A stretch of DNA of 64,000 nt from Homalodisca vitripennis (lineage: Eukaryota; Arthropoda; Insecta; Hemiptera; Cicadellidae), in assembly GCF_021130785.1 (NCBI RefSeq), contig NC_060212.1, positions 142,544,001 through 142,608,000 on the forward strand, in the 5' to 3' direction. The position numbers were made by a program, and so were the translations under genes. Below are positions 34,656 to 47,870 of this stretch, piece after piece (the stretch's first letter is position 1; each line of letters begins with the position of its first letter). The notes beneath the pieces were generated by a model. The model was not told where the DNA came from and made no database searches. It saw only the letters and a list, made by a program, of their open reading frames with translations.

Positions 34656-35597
34656 TTCTTTAAACTCGATATTGAATATCTCGTCAAACATATTTTGTAT
34701 GCCCGCGCTTTTAATCCAAAATGCTGGGTTCAAGAACAAAATTTAATAAAGTCCTCTTGTGAAGTTAAAAGAGACCTCACTGAGGTGTTTCCTTTGCCTT
34801 TTTAGTTTAAAAATTGCCTGTAAATCTGTTTTGGTGATACACTTTCGGAACAATATCTGGCAAATGAGTTTTTCACTGTTTGTACAAACCTGTTCTGTGT
34901 TGTTGTTTGTTCGTCTACACTGTTCTACAATTTAAACACTGTATTTTGTATATTCTCTGACACTCTATCACGATTTAATACATCTGAATTGCTTTGCTTT
35001 CTGAATATTTGCATTCTAAAATGTAAAGTGTCTAAATTGTTAACTTTACAGCAACCCGTACTATATTATACTTAAAATCTAAGCATAAATTATGTTAAAA
35101 CATTTGATAAAGCTGTTACACAAGAGCATTTTACTCGCTTAAGGAGTCCTATTTGGTCAGGACAGCATGAAATTTACTATACTTTTCCTCATGAAGTATA
35201 CACGTCTTCTTACAAACAGCATTTAAGATTTTTTTTAAATTTGAAAACAACAAAAATAATGATATTGGTCTAAAATTATTAATTGCTAACTTTATATGAA
35301 TTTGTAAATACACGAGATACGAACTCGCACATTCTTTTTTAGAGGATGACGAAAACGGGTGATTTCTAAGTACCGATACTTTCCCTCGTACGGGAACTTT
35401 CTTTCCTCACGTAGTGACTGATTAGAGACACTCCTTATCACAGGTTGGCGCTGACATTTCCAGCAGCCAACTGTGCTAATCGTTGGGTGCAGCGGTCACG
35501 TGTCTGTGTTGTGCAATCCTCTGGCACAGGTACAGACGTTACCTTCTAACAATAGCTCTTATTACTAAGGATCTGACCGATCTTTTTTAAAATCATT
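34656..35597. other. No recognisable gene
   Basis: AT-rich, GC-richer at about 35,360-35,550. No feature supported. Confidence 0.4.
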
Positions 35598-35870
35598 TCG
35601 TTGTCTGTCCGTCCATCTACAATTATTCTCCTGATACTGGAGACTTGAAATTTGGTACATAGGTTCCTCTTGGCCCAAGGAGGAACTATAATAAACTTTT
35701 GATTTAAAAAGTCAAAGTTTAGTTTTTCAATATGTCTGTACGTCTAGCTTTCCATCTGTACGATAAAAGTTCACAGGAAGATCCTACATAATTGAAACTG
35801 GACATATAACTTCTTATTGGTCCAAGGAAGAACTATTGATGTTGGGCCAAAAAGAACAAGCTGCCCCTGT
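35598..35870 (+). repeat. Dispersed repeat family F, two degenerate copies
   Basis: Two imperfect direct copies (about 35,598-35,700 and 35,730-35,850) each with GTCTGT.CGTC.A, GA(A)ACT(T)G, a 'TTGG(C/T)CCAAGGA(G/A)GAACTA' motif. A third copy is at 38,725-38,850. Related in style to family A ('CTGTCTGTCTG' core). Confidence 0.55.
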
Positions 35871-36205
35871 CTGTTCCTCCGTGCGAAAGCTCTTTTGTTA
35901 CGTTCTCTCTGATCCTTTGATACTCCGTTGTTCAAGGTGAGTAGTTGTTAAGTAAAGGGAATTAATAATTTGAATACAAAGTGTACAAATTAGAAAACTT
36001 TAAGTTCCAATATTCAAAAGCTGTAACACTTTTTTTAGCTGATTAGACAAAATCTAATCAGCTTAAAACCAAATTAGCATACAAACTCAATTTAATCTAC
36101 AAAATTATGCCCAATTGTACTCAATCTCAACAATAAAATTAGTTGAATCCAAGTATACGCCCTATGCATAAGAATTCATACCATAATTGCTGTATTTAAA
36201 ATTAG
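35871..36205. other. No recognisable gene
   Basis: AT-rich sequence. Confidence 0.4.
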
Positions 36206-36700
36206 AAGTTTTAATAAAATAAAATCAAATCAAATTACTTTTTATTTTCAAATATACAATGATTACAATTACATGATTATTATTATGAAAATACCGATAG
36301 CATCTTAGAACTTTACAAAAGTAAGACAGAAGATGCAGCATGTGTATTTATTGATGGCAAATAGAAAAGATTTGAAATTGTTCGCTGAATAACAAGTGCC
36401 AGACTTAACATTAGATGTACAATTATTTTTTATGACCATTACTTTTTATTCTTTAAATATTAAGACACTGGATGTAGACAGGACTGAATTTGGGTCATAT
36501 AAGAGTCGGTGAAGCAATGTGTCAAAATTTACGCACGGCACTGAGCTCATACAAAAGTAAGTTGTTTTGACAACCAAGAGGGGAAGCCGTCCAAGCCAAA
36601 GACACGGAGGTGTCAAGAGCCTAGCCTGGGGGAGCAGCACAAAACATCCCCGCTACACAACAAAACCCTTGAAACCTGCTGGCGGTGTAGGAGGGGTTAC
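36206..36700 (-). mobile_element. Probable 3' end of a non-LTR retrotransposon
   Basis: On the minus strand the segment ends with AATAAAAAGTAATTTGATTT and a (TTTGA/TTTTA)n tail at 36,213-36,240. Upstream is a GC-richer region with a 64-codon frame (36,446-36,640) that could be the very end of an ORF or 3'UTR. No RT motif is present, so the assignment rests on the tail. Confidence 0.4.
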
Positions 36701-36959
36701 GAAAGTGAGGTAGAAATCAATATTGACATTTTTGCCCACATATAAACACGTTTATACCTGCAATAAATAAATACAGACTATATATATTCACAGAAACAGG
36801 TTCTTCTCTTCCAACAAATAAACCACGGAATACTGGTTCAAAAACATTTATGAATTTTCGTGTATTTAAGTACACTTCTTCAGATAAATATAAATTGTAT
36901 AAATATTTACATAAATTATGACATAAAAATTCGGTAAGAAATCAAACAAGAAACTTATT

Positions 36960-36961
36960 TA

Positions 36962-37017
<56 letters not shown>
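36960..37017. repeat. (TA)n microsatellite
   Basis: About 27 TA units with one early interruption. Confidence 0.95.
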
Positions 37018-37018
<1 letters not shown>

Positions 37019-37610
37019 GTTTAATACTTACACCCTTTCCTAAGTTTAATAACAATAATAATAATTTTACTAACAATGTCTTATTATATTTGCATTACAT
37101 TTGTTGTACTGCAATAATTTTATATTTTATTTAGAGGAATATTGGATTAAAAATTGAAATATTAGTTCTATAGTATCTCTAGAACAAGGTTGTTTGCTTA
37201 AATTTTCAATAACTTATATTACCTAGGTAAAAATTTCAATTCCCCACCCCCTCCAATAATACCAAATACATTTTTATGGATTTTAAACAACATATTTATC
37301 ACATTCTAACCAATCTCCAAACACCACATTTTATGACTCTATTGTATTCAACCACTGTACCAAATTGTTCGATTTAGTTTAACCATCTTTTGTAAAACAT
37401 ATGAATATTTTACCGATATGAAAACACAACGGTATTTTTGTTTTCAACATGGCTTTTACAAAAGAAATTACTAAATATATTATAATATTGATCCGTACAA
37501 GAATGCTGCCAAACTCGTAACTAGAACTGGAAATAATAAATTGTAATAAATAAAATAAATTAAACTGTATAGTATTTTTAGTTATACTTTCACTTTGCTT
37601 ATATGTATTT
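37018..37610. other. No recognisable gene
   Basis: AT-rich sequence. Confidence 0.4.
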
Positions 37611-37643
37611 TTATTATATATTATATTGTATATATCTTTTTAT

Positions 37644-37691
<48 letters not shown>

Positions 37692-37701
37692 TTATTTATA
37701 T
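37611..37701. repeat. Imperfect (TA)n/(TTTA)n tract
   Basis: TA-rich tract with interruptions, ending in TTTATTTATTTA. Confidence 0.9.
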
Positions 37702-38724
37702 ATAAAACAAGATCGAAGTATACGTATTATCCAAAATCGTATTTCTCTTCCAGTTGTAATAAAGAATAACGTTTGACTAAGTTCAATAATTACACTCCGC
37801 TCCGAAAATTGTTTAGTGAATCTTTTTTTAGACTTGAAAAAACTCAAGAGTTTTTCATTCCACTTTGATAACATGCGATAGTTGATTAAAAAAGCCTGCT
37901 TTATATTTTGTACATTGTTAATAGTAATCCTCTTTAATGAGAATCAACTATTTTCCGTCTTTAGCAGCCATTTACAATTGTTTAGCAGAGTTAGTCCCTT
38001 ACAAGCGTCTGGACGTACACTTTACGATATTAGAGGAAACGATCGGAGCCCACTAAAGCCAAACGCCTCCCACGTCTGCCGGTCCTGCTCGGTCCCGCTG
38101 GACTGGTTTATCGTGATTCTATGCTGAAACTGGTGACGGCCCTTTGTGAACTTCATTAACACGACTGAACTGCAGCGCCGCCATGTCGCCGTTGTTTAGT
38201 GCCACATCATTTACATAGTCTTCCAAATACCAGGGCTCCAGTGGGAGAGGGAATGTGTTTTGTTAGAGTCAATTCAAAGGCGGTGAGACGATCCACAATT
38301 CCCAGCTGAACCCAATTTACAAAGACTGGAGACAAGTAAACCACGACTCTGCAGACACGACGGCTGGAGATAATAGCAAATGCGGTTTGTAATTGAGTCG
38401 CCTCAACTCTATTGTGAGTTTTGCAAGACGTTCACAGAGCAAGAGACAAAAGTGGAACTACCACATTGAGTGTTCTCTAGTATCATTGGATCAGCCTCAA
38501 ACTGAAATCGTATTAAATTGCTTCAAATTATTTTTATTTTTATAAGGTGCTATGATAACAATGCTGAAATAAATAACAAACTAACTAATTTAGATTTATA
38601 TCAACTGCAAATTACAAAACAATCGTTTTAATCCATTATTGTGACCTTTAGACCAATTTTATAGATTTTAAAAATTAACTAAATTTAAAGCGTATGAAAA
38701 TGAACCGTGTCGCCATGTCGTTTC
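37702..38724. other. GC-richer unique segment, no confirmed gene
   Basis: At about 37,940-38,430 the sequence is noticeably GC-richer than its surroundings (CGCCTCCCACGTCTGCCGG at 38,061; CAGCGCCGCCATGTCGCCG at 38,173). A frame at 37,882-38,127 crosses it with an acceptor-like CCGTCTTTAG, but I do not recognise a protein. It could be a regulatory element or an exon. Confidence 0.3.
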
Positions 38725-38850
38725 CTATCTGTCTGTCTGTCTGGTCGTCTTTGCGATAACTTTAATACAAAGGTCCTGGAAAGTTCTAAAATACAAGGTT
38801 CCTACTGGCCCAAGGATGAACCCTTTAGATTTAGGTATTAAAACATGCTT
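38725..38850 (+). repeat. Dispersed repeat family F, copy 3
   Basis: CTATCTGTCTGTCTGTC start and CTACTGGCCCAAGGATGAAC match 35,598-35,850. Confidence 0.55.
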
Positions 38851-40649
38851 ACATTGGTCTTATGAGTGAATATGATGGTAACGAGAAAATCTTGCAATAT
38901 TTTTTTTTTAAACAAACTGATAAAATCATGGGATATTTTACTATGTAATATAATAAAACATATGATGAAGTTATTTGGTTGAATTGGTTGGTAAGGCTTT
39001 CGTCACGCCTGTCGAGTCCTTCCATACTCTTTTGCGTCGGTTTATTAATAAAACTAAATAGTATTACAAATTACATGAAGCTTAAAAATAAAATATTTTA
39101 AGTTGTACAAACACAAAAATAAATCAGTTTCACACTTAAACTACTCGGTATATTTATGTTCGCTATTGAAAACATCGGATTTAACTTACGACCGTAACAT
39201 TATTATGTGAGAAATGTCACTACCATTAACATATAATATACATATTGTCATAGCAGAAAGTACAGAATGGCCTATCACAGTAATAATCATTATCTTTTAA
39301 GTCTTTTGATAATTTGAGAAATTAAATGATCAAAATTAAAATTCACAGGTAAAGGGAAACTCATTTATACCGCATGGAGCCAATTCTACGTAAAAATTTT
39401 TTTTATCCTCTTCTTCATATAAATATTATGGGCTTGAGGTGTTGGTCATGTATTTGTATGACCAATGACACAACATCGTATAATGTAGCATTCGTACGCT
39501 GAATTAGTGATTGCATTCAAAACATAGAATTCCATCCTAATCCTTAAGTCAAATATGACTATTTTACTCCCTGAAAAGCGAGTCATAAAATATTAAAACT
39601 AAGCTTATCACATTAAAACTGTTTTGAATCTTCGAGTCACTTACAAAGCAACGTTGAATCCATCTGTGAAGGATCCACGTGTGCAAGTTATTCCGTTCCT
39701 GAACCGTAAGAGTTTGATCCGTTAAAAGTTTACACCTCCACCAAGCGCTTTAGGGGAAATCGCCCCGTAAAGGGCATAATAAAGTTGGCTCCTCATCCGC
39801 TTTTGGGAGCCCTCGGGCGAGAAGGCGCTTTTATGAATAATTCTCCACCTTCTGCTAGCAGGCGATATAAGAATATGGAGGGGAATTGTGGAAATTCTTG
39901 CTTTTAAAAGTTAGTATGGTAATAATTCTTAATAGCCTTAGAAATAAAATCTAAAAACTGTAAAACTGTTTACAGTAATTGCTACACATTACTTGTGTAG
40001 TCTATTGTATAACTATAAAATTAACTAAAACGTTTCATATTCTAAACGTTGTACAATTAAACAGTAAATCTGTGTTTTCTAATTCAATTTTGTTCAGTTT
40101 TTTTTTCAAAGCAGTATCTCATGATCTAAGGAGGTTTGACTGTGTGGTTTTATTAGGTAACCATAGTGTAATAAAAATGGTATAATAGTAAAAAAATAGC
40201 AATTTTTTAGTTTTTGAAATGATGGGCATGTCTCAGTTATACAGAAGATAATTCATTGCTTTGGTTAGCAAACTATAATTTTAAAATGTTCGTTTTTGTA
40301 CAGAATTTTATTGGTAGGTTAAATTCTTTTAGTATAACATTCCTAAACGTAAATGGTTGAGATTTTTTTCGGAATAAATTTACTGTAAATAGGCTATGTT
40401 GGATTTAGTTAGTTAATCTATACGGCCTTTACCACATTAAAATAATATTTAGTACAGTTATGAATTAAATCATTATGTGTATTGGATTCTACATTGACTC
40501 ACATCACATAATTAAGATTTAGAATGATATTTCAACAAATGATTTTTCAGATTTAGATTGTTATGAACAAAATAGAAAAAAAAATATATAAATATATAAA
40601 TTTAAAAAAACCTTGTTGGTTTTTTATTTTGTTTTATCACAATTTCCTC
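38851..40649. other. No recognisable gene; one GC-richer patch
   Basis: Mostly AT-rich. The patch at 39,640-39,890 (GGAAATCGCCCCGTAAAGGG, GGGAGCCCTCGGGCGAGAAG) is unique here and not open over a useful length. Confidence 0.4.
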
Positions 40650-40693
40650 CATAATCCTTCCATCGTCAAAGACAAACTTCAAACACAGAATAC
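40650..40693 (+). repeat. Penelope-like 3' fragment
   Basis: AATCCTTCCATCGTCAAAGA and ACAAACTTCAAACA match the end of the copy at 34,576-34,620 almost exactly. Confidence 0.6.
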
Positions 40694-40767
40694 AAAACTT
40701 GTAATAGAAACATTCATTCATATAAATGATAAACATCATTGCTTCCTAAACGAAACCCTGATGTATA

Positions 40768-40769
<2 letters not shown>

Positions 40770-40832
<63 letters not shown>
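40770..40832. repeat. (TA)n microsatellite
   Basis: About 31 uninterrupted TA units, the longest TA tract in the window. Confidence 0.95.
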
Positions 40833-40835
<3 letters not shown>

Positions 40836-41159
40836 GAAAGCAATTAAAATTAAGTTTATAGTGGATGGTATCAATGCTTTCTTTATATCTAAAAGTAATC
40901 CACTGGATAATACAATTGAGTTAAATATCTATTTGTAAAAAAAGTAATGTTTATAAATTAATATTGTATTATCTTAAAGTCATTACAAAACCGGTGTTGC
41001 GACATATTATTAATATAAATGCTATGTAATATTGAATTGCATCTGTTGGAAACAGGTATAAGATATTAGGTTAAAATTAAATATTATTTTCGATTGTAAT
41101 ATTTTTACTATGGTAATTCATAATAAATTGTGTTAAATGTGAAACAAACATCTGAAGTC
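40833..41159. other. No recognisable gene
   Basis: AT-rich sequence. Confidence 0.4.
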
Positions 41160-41215
41160 CACCTTCCCATAGCTTAGATACCAAGATGTCACGGGTTTGA
41201 TATCCGGAATTTTCA
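41160..41215 (+). repeat. Weak tRNA-like SINE head
   Basis: A-box-like ATAGCTTAGAT and a B-box-like GGGTTTGATATCC with a 1-nt insertion. More diverged than the other heads. Confidence 0.25.
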
Positions 41216-44200
41216 TTAAGATCTGCATTATATGTGTTTTAAACCAAAACAAAAACTGTAAGGAAAGTTAGAATGGTTGTGAATTTTGACAAAAACATTG
41301 TGTAGATTCTAACTATATAAGAAACAAAATAAAGTAATATTAATCAGGTATTATACAGAAGTTTAAAGCCATTTCCACCTTGAGTAACACTCCCATCTTG
41401 GAATATAATGAATCATAATTACGCTCAATTAGGAATTCCTTGAATGGCGAGCCTCCCGGCTAACAATCAAGGAGTTATGTCGACTCAGGCAGAATCGCCG
41501 GACAATTGATTCTGGATTGAGTTGGTTTCAATATCTGACTGCCTGCGGTCAAATCATCTTCCGAAAACTGAGATGACAGATTGCTTCATACGGCCCCGCC
41601 GAGCATAAAGTGTAGAGAAAGTCAAATTATCTGCATTCTGCATACCGCAAACTCTCCTTCACCTGTGGGAACTGGAACTGAAGGTGTGATTCTTTGGTCA
41701 AGCAAGGCGAGGTAATTTTGAGGTTAGGTTAGCTCAAGTATACCTAGAGCAGATGTTACGTTCATTATTCACGCACAACAGCATCATTGTACAAGCCTTT
41801 GGTAAATCATATAGAGTTCTTTTTTCAATCAATATGTGAGCATAAACAGTTAAATGATGTCAAAACTGTTACGAGAGCTGAGAGATAACATTTTTAAATA
41901 ATTCGGCCGCTGTTAGGACACATCAAAAGGTGATGCTGCTGGGATATCGCTTATGTTTTTCCCTTGTCCAAGAGACATATACTAGTATTTGGATGGAGTG
42001 TAGAATCATACACCCAGTAACTTTGCTGGGATGGGAAAATTAAAATATCAAATAACAATGTTTAGGAATAAAAATTAGTTTTAATAAATAGAATGGCTTA
42101 AGTTTAAAGGGTATTTTTCATCGATAATTTATACAGAAAATTAATGATAAAACATAATATAGAACAAGAACTGTCGAGAGCGAGTATCTACTGTCTTTTT
42201 CAGGCTGAAAACCATAAAGCATAATGTTGACATTCTGTGCATTAAACAAATTATTACACAGAACGCACTAAAGTCAAATGTCAAATGGCAAGGGAAACAT
42301 ACAACCAAGAATAAAAATCCCAAAATATATTAAATTGAAAACAATAAAAAAACTTATTACAACACTAAGCAATATGACAAGTAACACATCGGTATCATAC
42401 TATGTTGTGATTCGGTAGTTTTTGTATTTTAATTTTGTTTTCTTATGATTGACATATATCATAAATGTTATATCACAGCGCTCAGCATCGGTGACGTTCT
42501 TATTCTGCTAGATTTTCTCAATTCTTAACCATAAAATGTTTCAGTATATTGAATTTGTTGTGAGAAAATGATCTTTTCAGAGAATTGGCCTAGCTTCCTT
42601 ATTCGCTAATACGACAAAGATAATAGTATCTCTGTTTTAATATAAACACGCTAAAACTTAAGATCGCATTTTGCCTTAAAATCGTGCAATATAACAGCGA
42701 AAGGCTTGTTTGTACCATCAAGGTTGAAATAGCTCAGTGACGTAACATCGACTGACCAAGACCTCAATCTCAATGGTCAATTAACTCAAAATTTTGTGGA
42801 AACTCTCTAATATCGTTGTCGCGTAATAAATAAATATTAATGTAATTTAATTATGAGCGAAATGAAATAAGTTATAAAAGCGTTTCTTAATCATTAGACT
42901 CAGACACCGCAAAAGATTGCGTTATCTAAATCTATGACAACTGTTACAAGGCTTCTAATAATGATTATCTGAAGAAGGTCAATTGGTAAACTTATCTGAG
43001 GTTATTTTTTTGTTTGTTTATATTCCTTGAGTGGAGAACAGATCGTTATGAATTTATTAAAGTTATGATTACGTTTCTGAATTGATACAGCATCTATATC
43101 ATTTGCATTAGATTAGGTTTGATTGTGATTGGTAATACTATGTTACATGGGGCTAAAGCATTATACTATAGTCGTTTAAGTCCTTTAAAACATTATGAAC
43201 CGTTGTCATAAAGCGATTTTATAATCAATATTAGAACACTAATTTTTTATTTGGAGGGGCACTAATTTTGTTATAGAAGGGGCTTAGATTTAAAAGCAGT
43301 ATGACCAAAAACCCTACTATTTTGAGTCAATTGTAAAAGTAATCCACGAACATTCAACCTTCGGGAAACTATTTTAATTCATTATTAACACCAGGCACGT
43401 AATGATTGCAACACTTCAGCTTGGCATGCACCAGCGTGTATGTGCATGTTCAGGGTGCATCCAAATATAAGACTTAGAAGAAAATAAGAACTGCGCATGC
43501 GTAGATATTTATGATGCATGCGTATTAACCAATCGTTGGCACTGTCCACTGCTCGGAGAGTCTACGTGAATTTTAATGTTAGTCAACTATGGATTTAAAT
43601 GTGACATAACCTCAAACCTTGAAGTAAAGAAAAGGTAGGAGGTCCCGAAGCCGAGATGATGGCTCTTTATCAATCAGTACTTGACCTTTTTTTAATCCAT
43701 CTCATACAAAATGTACATAACGTGCTCTTGTTGGTCCTCAGTGTAAATGTTAGAGACGGTTTCTTATCCCTAACTTTAACTGTTAAAATAATACATCTTT
43801 ACTTTACTTTACTTTCAATTTTTAATAAATACACTGGAATACCAAAAAGGATTCTCCATTAGTACTTGGACATGATAACTATCAGAGCTACAGGGACTGC
43901 GCTAGGTCGCAGAGTTCAGCTAACAATTCAACGTGCGGTAATTAAAAGATATTACTGTGGGTACTGGAGTTCTTCTGTAAAAACTTTTCCTATTTTATCA
44001 TGATTTTCTTAAAGTTATCTATTTATATTAATGGCAATGTAAATAATTGCATATTGGTCTGTTATTTCTTATCCCAGTTTTTAGAGCTTTAATTCCACGC
44101 CTATTCATGAAATTCAATAAAGCATTAAGAACTAAATTAGTTCATTTTCAGGAACTCTACGCTGTTAAAGGCATTACGTATTACAAAACAATGTACAATC

Positions 44201-44314
44201 CAACAATGCTAAAAGAAAAACACTGAACAATTTATTCGTTAAATGAGGAAACCTTACAATGGTATTTTAATAAAACACGCTCTCTCGTTTAATCCAGTCT
44301 TTGTTCTCTCGACC
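41216..44314. other. No recognisable gene
   Basis: AT-rich with GC-richer unique patches at 41,430-41,720 and 43,400-43,570. The latter has several GCATGC/TGCATG palindromes. No coding supported. Confidence 0.4.
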
Positions 44315-44520
44315 ATGCTGTAAAGGTCAAAGGTCACTTACTATCACAACAGCCTGATCTTAATATCACAACAGTATGATCTCACTAACATTCACTATCA
44401 CTGCGGCAGTGTCTGGTTTCATCAAGGTGACAGGTCTCTGTCAAGGTCACCATTACGTCAGCGTCATCGGCGCTCAGACTGTTGCTGACCTTTATCGTTT
44501 GGCCCAGACAATACACTAAC
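44315..44520 (-). pseudogene. Decayed copy of the first-exon/5'UTR cassette (paralog 3)
   Basis: The minus-strand sequence upstream of an ATG at 44,317-44,315 aligns to the paralog at 61 kb: TGACGTAATGGTGACCTTGA, CAGTGATAGTGA, and TGACCTTTGACCTTTACAGC before the ATG. After ATGG the coding part is deleted, and only a GAGAACAAAGACTGG remnant of the GACAGAACACAAAGTGAG end survives. It keeps about 38 bp of upstream sequence that the 61 kb copy lacks. I read it as a duplicate whose exon has been lost. Confidence 0.5.
44324..44336. promoter_or_regulatory. Perfect DR1 nuclear-receptor-type site
   Basis: AGGTCA-A-AGGTCA on the plus strand, just upstream of the decayed ATG. The 61 kb copy has a degenerate version at 61,286-61,298 (AGGTTA-A-AGATCA). 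A DR1 binds RXR/USP-type or HNF4-type receptors; function here is inference. Confidence 0.4.
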
Positions 44521-45137
44521 TACTCAATACAGTTTTTTTTTTTTTTTTAACTTATGGATTTTTAAAATTAACTAATAATTATTAACGAATTGTTTGGATA
44601 GAATTAAGTGAATAGACTACCATAATACTAATCGATTGTACGTATAATTTTTTATAAATCCTAATACGTATAAAAAAGCGATATTGATAATAGTATAGCA
44701 GTATATTAAAATGGATACGGTGTGACCAGCACTGGATTTAGATTGCGTCTAGATCTTTTATTTGATTGCCATGATTAATATAACAGTTATTAATGTGTAT
44801 CATTTATCATCATTTACTCTTCTAGTTACATTAATTTATATTGTCATAAATGTGATACATATAGTTATTTTTTAGAATCTTTAAATTCTTGGAAGGACTG
44901 TTAGTGTAAATCCTCTTTATGATGCAGCATTTAAACGTGCGAATCAGTTGTCAACTAAACAATGGAGTCCTTTAATGTACAATGACTGCTAAATGTAATT
45001 TGCGGATGTGATCATTCATGTTTTTCATCAGTTTATTTTCTTATGCAATTTTGCGGGGGTTCAGTCTAAGCCAATTGTGTGTTAAGTTATTTTACGTAAT
45101 GTTTGAAAGGAAAAACCAAATTAATTTGCATATTATC
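44521..45137. other. No recognisable gene
   Basis: AT-rich sequence. Confidence 0.4.
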
Positions 45138-45215
45138 ATTGTTCTCCCTGAGAATTGAACCAGATACCTCTCGGTTAGAGAGTTACAGCATTGCTTCTAC
45201 TTTATTGCGAAGTTC
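45138..45215 (-). repeat. tRNA-derived SINE head
   Basis: Minus strand: a weak A box (GTAGAAGCAATGCTG), CTCTCTAACCGAGAGG anticodon-arm-like region, B box GGTTCAATTC at 45,152-45,161. Close to the head at 12,772. Confidence 0.55.
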
Positions 45216-47094
45216 TTTAATTTTGTTGTATAAACATATGCATGTTCTGCTATAATATAGTACTGACGAAACAATACAATAAGTAATATTGCAGTCAAAG
45301 CTATCCACAATGACATTATCGCTTCCTGACATTATGATTCTTATACGCTAATCAAGATTAAACTCTAAACTGACGCTTTTAGATTAAACTCTTCCTGCCA
45401 TATGGGAGTACTTTTCCTTAAACAATTTAATTTTTTTTTATTACTTAACTTGTGATTCCCCTTCCATCAATCATTAATAAAATGGAAATTACGTTCCTAC
45501 CTTCACCTGTTTTTAATTGGTCTTAGTTATAAAAAAGGGCAATAATTAATACTTTAAATATCTATAAAACCTTGTGGAGTAATCAATAGTGATTCATTTT
45601 TAAATTTCCTATCTTCAATGGAGTTATCTTAAAGGGTTATGACGCCGAAATTTAAAAACCTTATATAAAAAATAATGCACCACATAGTATTTCAAGTTTT
45701 GTCTTTTCATAACTAGATAGTACTCACAGATAAGACTACTACGCCTTATAACCTCAAACATATTCAACTATAAAAGCAGTGGTGCCAATGATTCATAGGA
45801 GGTGAAAAACAACGACAAAATTCCCTGAATTCTTACTCGTACATCAACAATCTGTCTGCGTTCTAAGCGTTGCACGAATTTAAGCACACTATTCATATCA
45901 GAATTCTACTTACCTCGTAATAAAAGCGTTTTCTGATTACAATCAAGTGATTCCTAGTGTTTAATTTTAATTCTGGGCAAATAATACGTATGACTAACCA
46001 TCCTTGTGTAATTTTACAACTGCAATCAAAAGTTAAATATTTACTAAAGAGGTTGTGCAATAGGTTTTTGGTTCGGATTTTTTATTTGATAGCTACAGCC
46101 CTTTCAGGGAACTTTTCTGAAAACAAAAATAGAAAACGTATTCATGACTCCACTAAGAATTTGCATTTAATGGAAGGATTTTCTTAACCAGAGACAAAGA
46201 GCAAATATTAAAATTGTTAATGTTTTACAGTATGACTATGAATTTAATGATACTTTCTTTAATAATTTATAACAAGACATGTTTAAAATAAAGTTTTATT
46301 GAGTTTTCTTAGTTTCTTTAAAAAAAATATAAACATATCATTTTCTCCAGTTATTATTCATATGCATACTGCACAAATTTGTAGATTTAGGCTTAATTGG
46401 TATCCCTAACCTTTACCTTTTAACGCCTGATTTCTTCATGGAAAGATAACAACTATCTTCTTTGTCTTTAAGATTTTTACCGTAAAGGTCTATGACTAAA
46501 ATCGTTGCAATTAAAAACACAATCCAATACAGATTTCAACATCTTAAATTAAAGTTCCATTGTGGTGTTGTCGACCTAAAACCATTGCGTAGTGAAATCT
46601 GTGGACGTTTAATTGAATAAAGTAAATGTATACCGCTTGATATTGTGGGAAGAAACCTGAAGCGTTTGGTTTCATTATCCAAGTTAATAGTCCTGACAAT
46701 AACTTCGTGACGTTGCACAATCAGTGTCACCGGAGTTAAATTGTTGCATAATCTTCTGCAATTAAACTATGGTGGGGAGTGATTGCATATTTTAGTCGTC
46801 TTAAGAGTAAACATTTCTAGTTCTCAGCGAATCATCTTACACAAACATACTCCATCGATGTTCAAATTTAAGTAAAAAGCATTCATTTAAGCATACGTAC
46901 AAGCAATACAATTATTTATTACTTTCCCTCTACAAAGACTATTTACGAATGAGTTGGATTCGGGGAGAGTTATTCTAGGGCTGTCTATGATTAAAACTAG
47001 ATTTAAGAAATGAAAAGGCAGTAGCGGGACTGAACGACAAAAGTGACAACTTCTTATAAAGGGTCGTGAATAAAATCAAACACAGACATGGTAA
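45216..47094. other. No recognisable gene
   Basis: AT-rich. Frames at 45,957-46,187 (+) and 46,536-46,730 (-) show no recognised domain. Confidence 0.4.
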
Positions 47095-47745
47095 AATAAT
47101 GGTTTGAATAAATTTACCAACTACTAATTTATTTATTAATGACTCCAACGTAAAATTGATTACTCCGTCATTTAATAACAGTATTTAAAGCTCATCGCAT
47201 TCTAAATTGAATTTCAGCACGGTTAATATTAATTCCTACTCCAGTTCACAACTAGTTTCGTCCTGACGAGATTTTTAAAATGATTAAATAGAAATTGGTT
47301 AGATCTTTTCTAGCTAACAAAACCGTAGGCCTAGTGTAATTCTATCCTGGAAGAAATTAGTCGTTCTATTGATTATAAACAGTTACTCAATTACATTACC
47401 TACATGCCTATTCTTACATTAAATTAAGAAATAAATTACGTAAAAGCAGACTTTAATGCAAATTTTGCTGAAGAAACTTCAAAAGCATTAATTGACTTTT
47501 CAAAAGATAAATTAAATTTAACAATGTCAAATGATAATATCATAAAGTAAGTATACCGAGATATGGAACGACAAGATATTTAGCTAGATTTTATTACAGA
47601 ATTTTAATTTCTTATTTCAATTGTATAAACCCATAATTTTAATATAGAATATAATGGAAATGAAAATGTAGTAACTATTTCTGGTTTTACATTTTTGTAT
47701 CAGTATCATTTTCACTACAATGTTTAATTACCGAAATAAGAAATA
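47095..47745 (+). repeat. Dispersed repeat family E, copy 2
   Basis: Matches the reverse complement of 14,245-14,880. At the end, the segment about 47,690-47,745 (TATCAGTATCATTTTCACTA) runs opposite to the rest of the copy when compared with copy 1, so a small inversion has occurred. Confidence 0.75.
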
Positions 47746-47774
47746 AAAATTAGTCCCCCTCCCCTAGAGCGAAA

Positions 47775-47870
47775 CAGGCGTGACGTGACGTTACGTGACT
47801 CTAAACGAAAGTTTTTCCCCAATTCAAAACATACATACATAGCCCGCCAAAATAAGTACTCATTTCAAAA
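47775..47870 (+). repeat. Dispersed repeat family D, copy 3
   Basis: GAAAGTTTTTCCCCAATTCA and CATACATAGCCCGCCAAAAT match both copies at 15,361-15,665. As there, it lies close to a family E copy. Confidence 0.6.

Noticed and set aside
40563..40847. Open frame with (IY)n repeats, and the similar one at 51,124-51,378
   Set aside because: Produced by (TA)n microsatellites.
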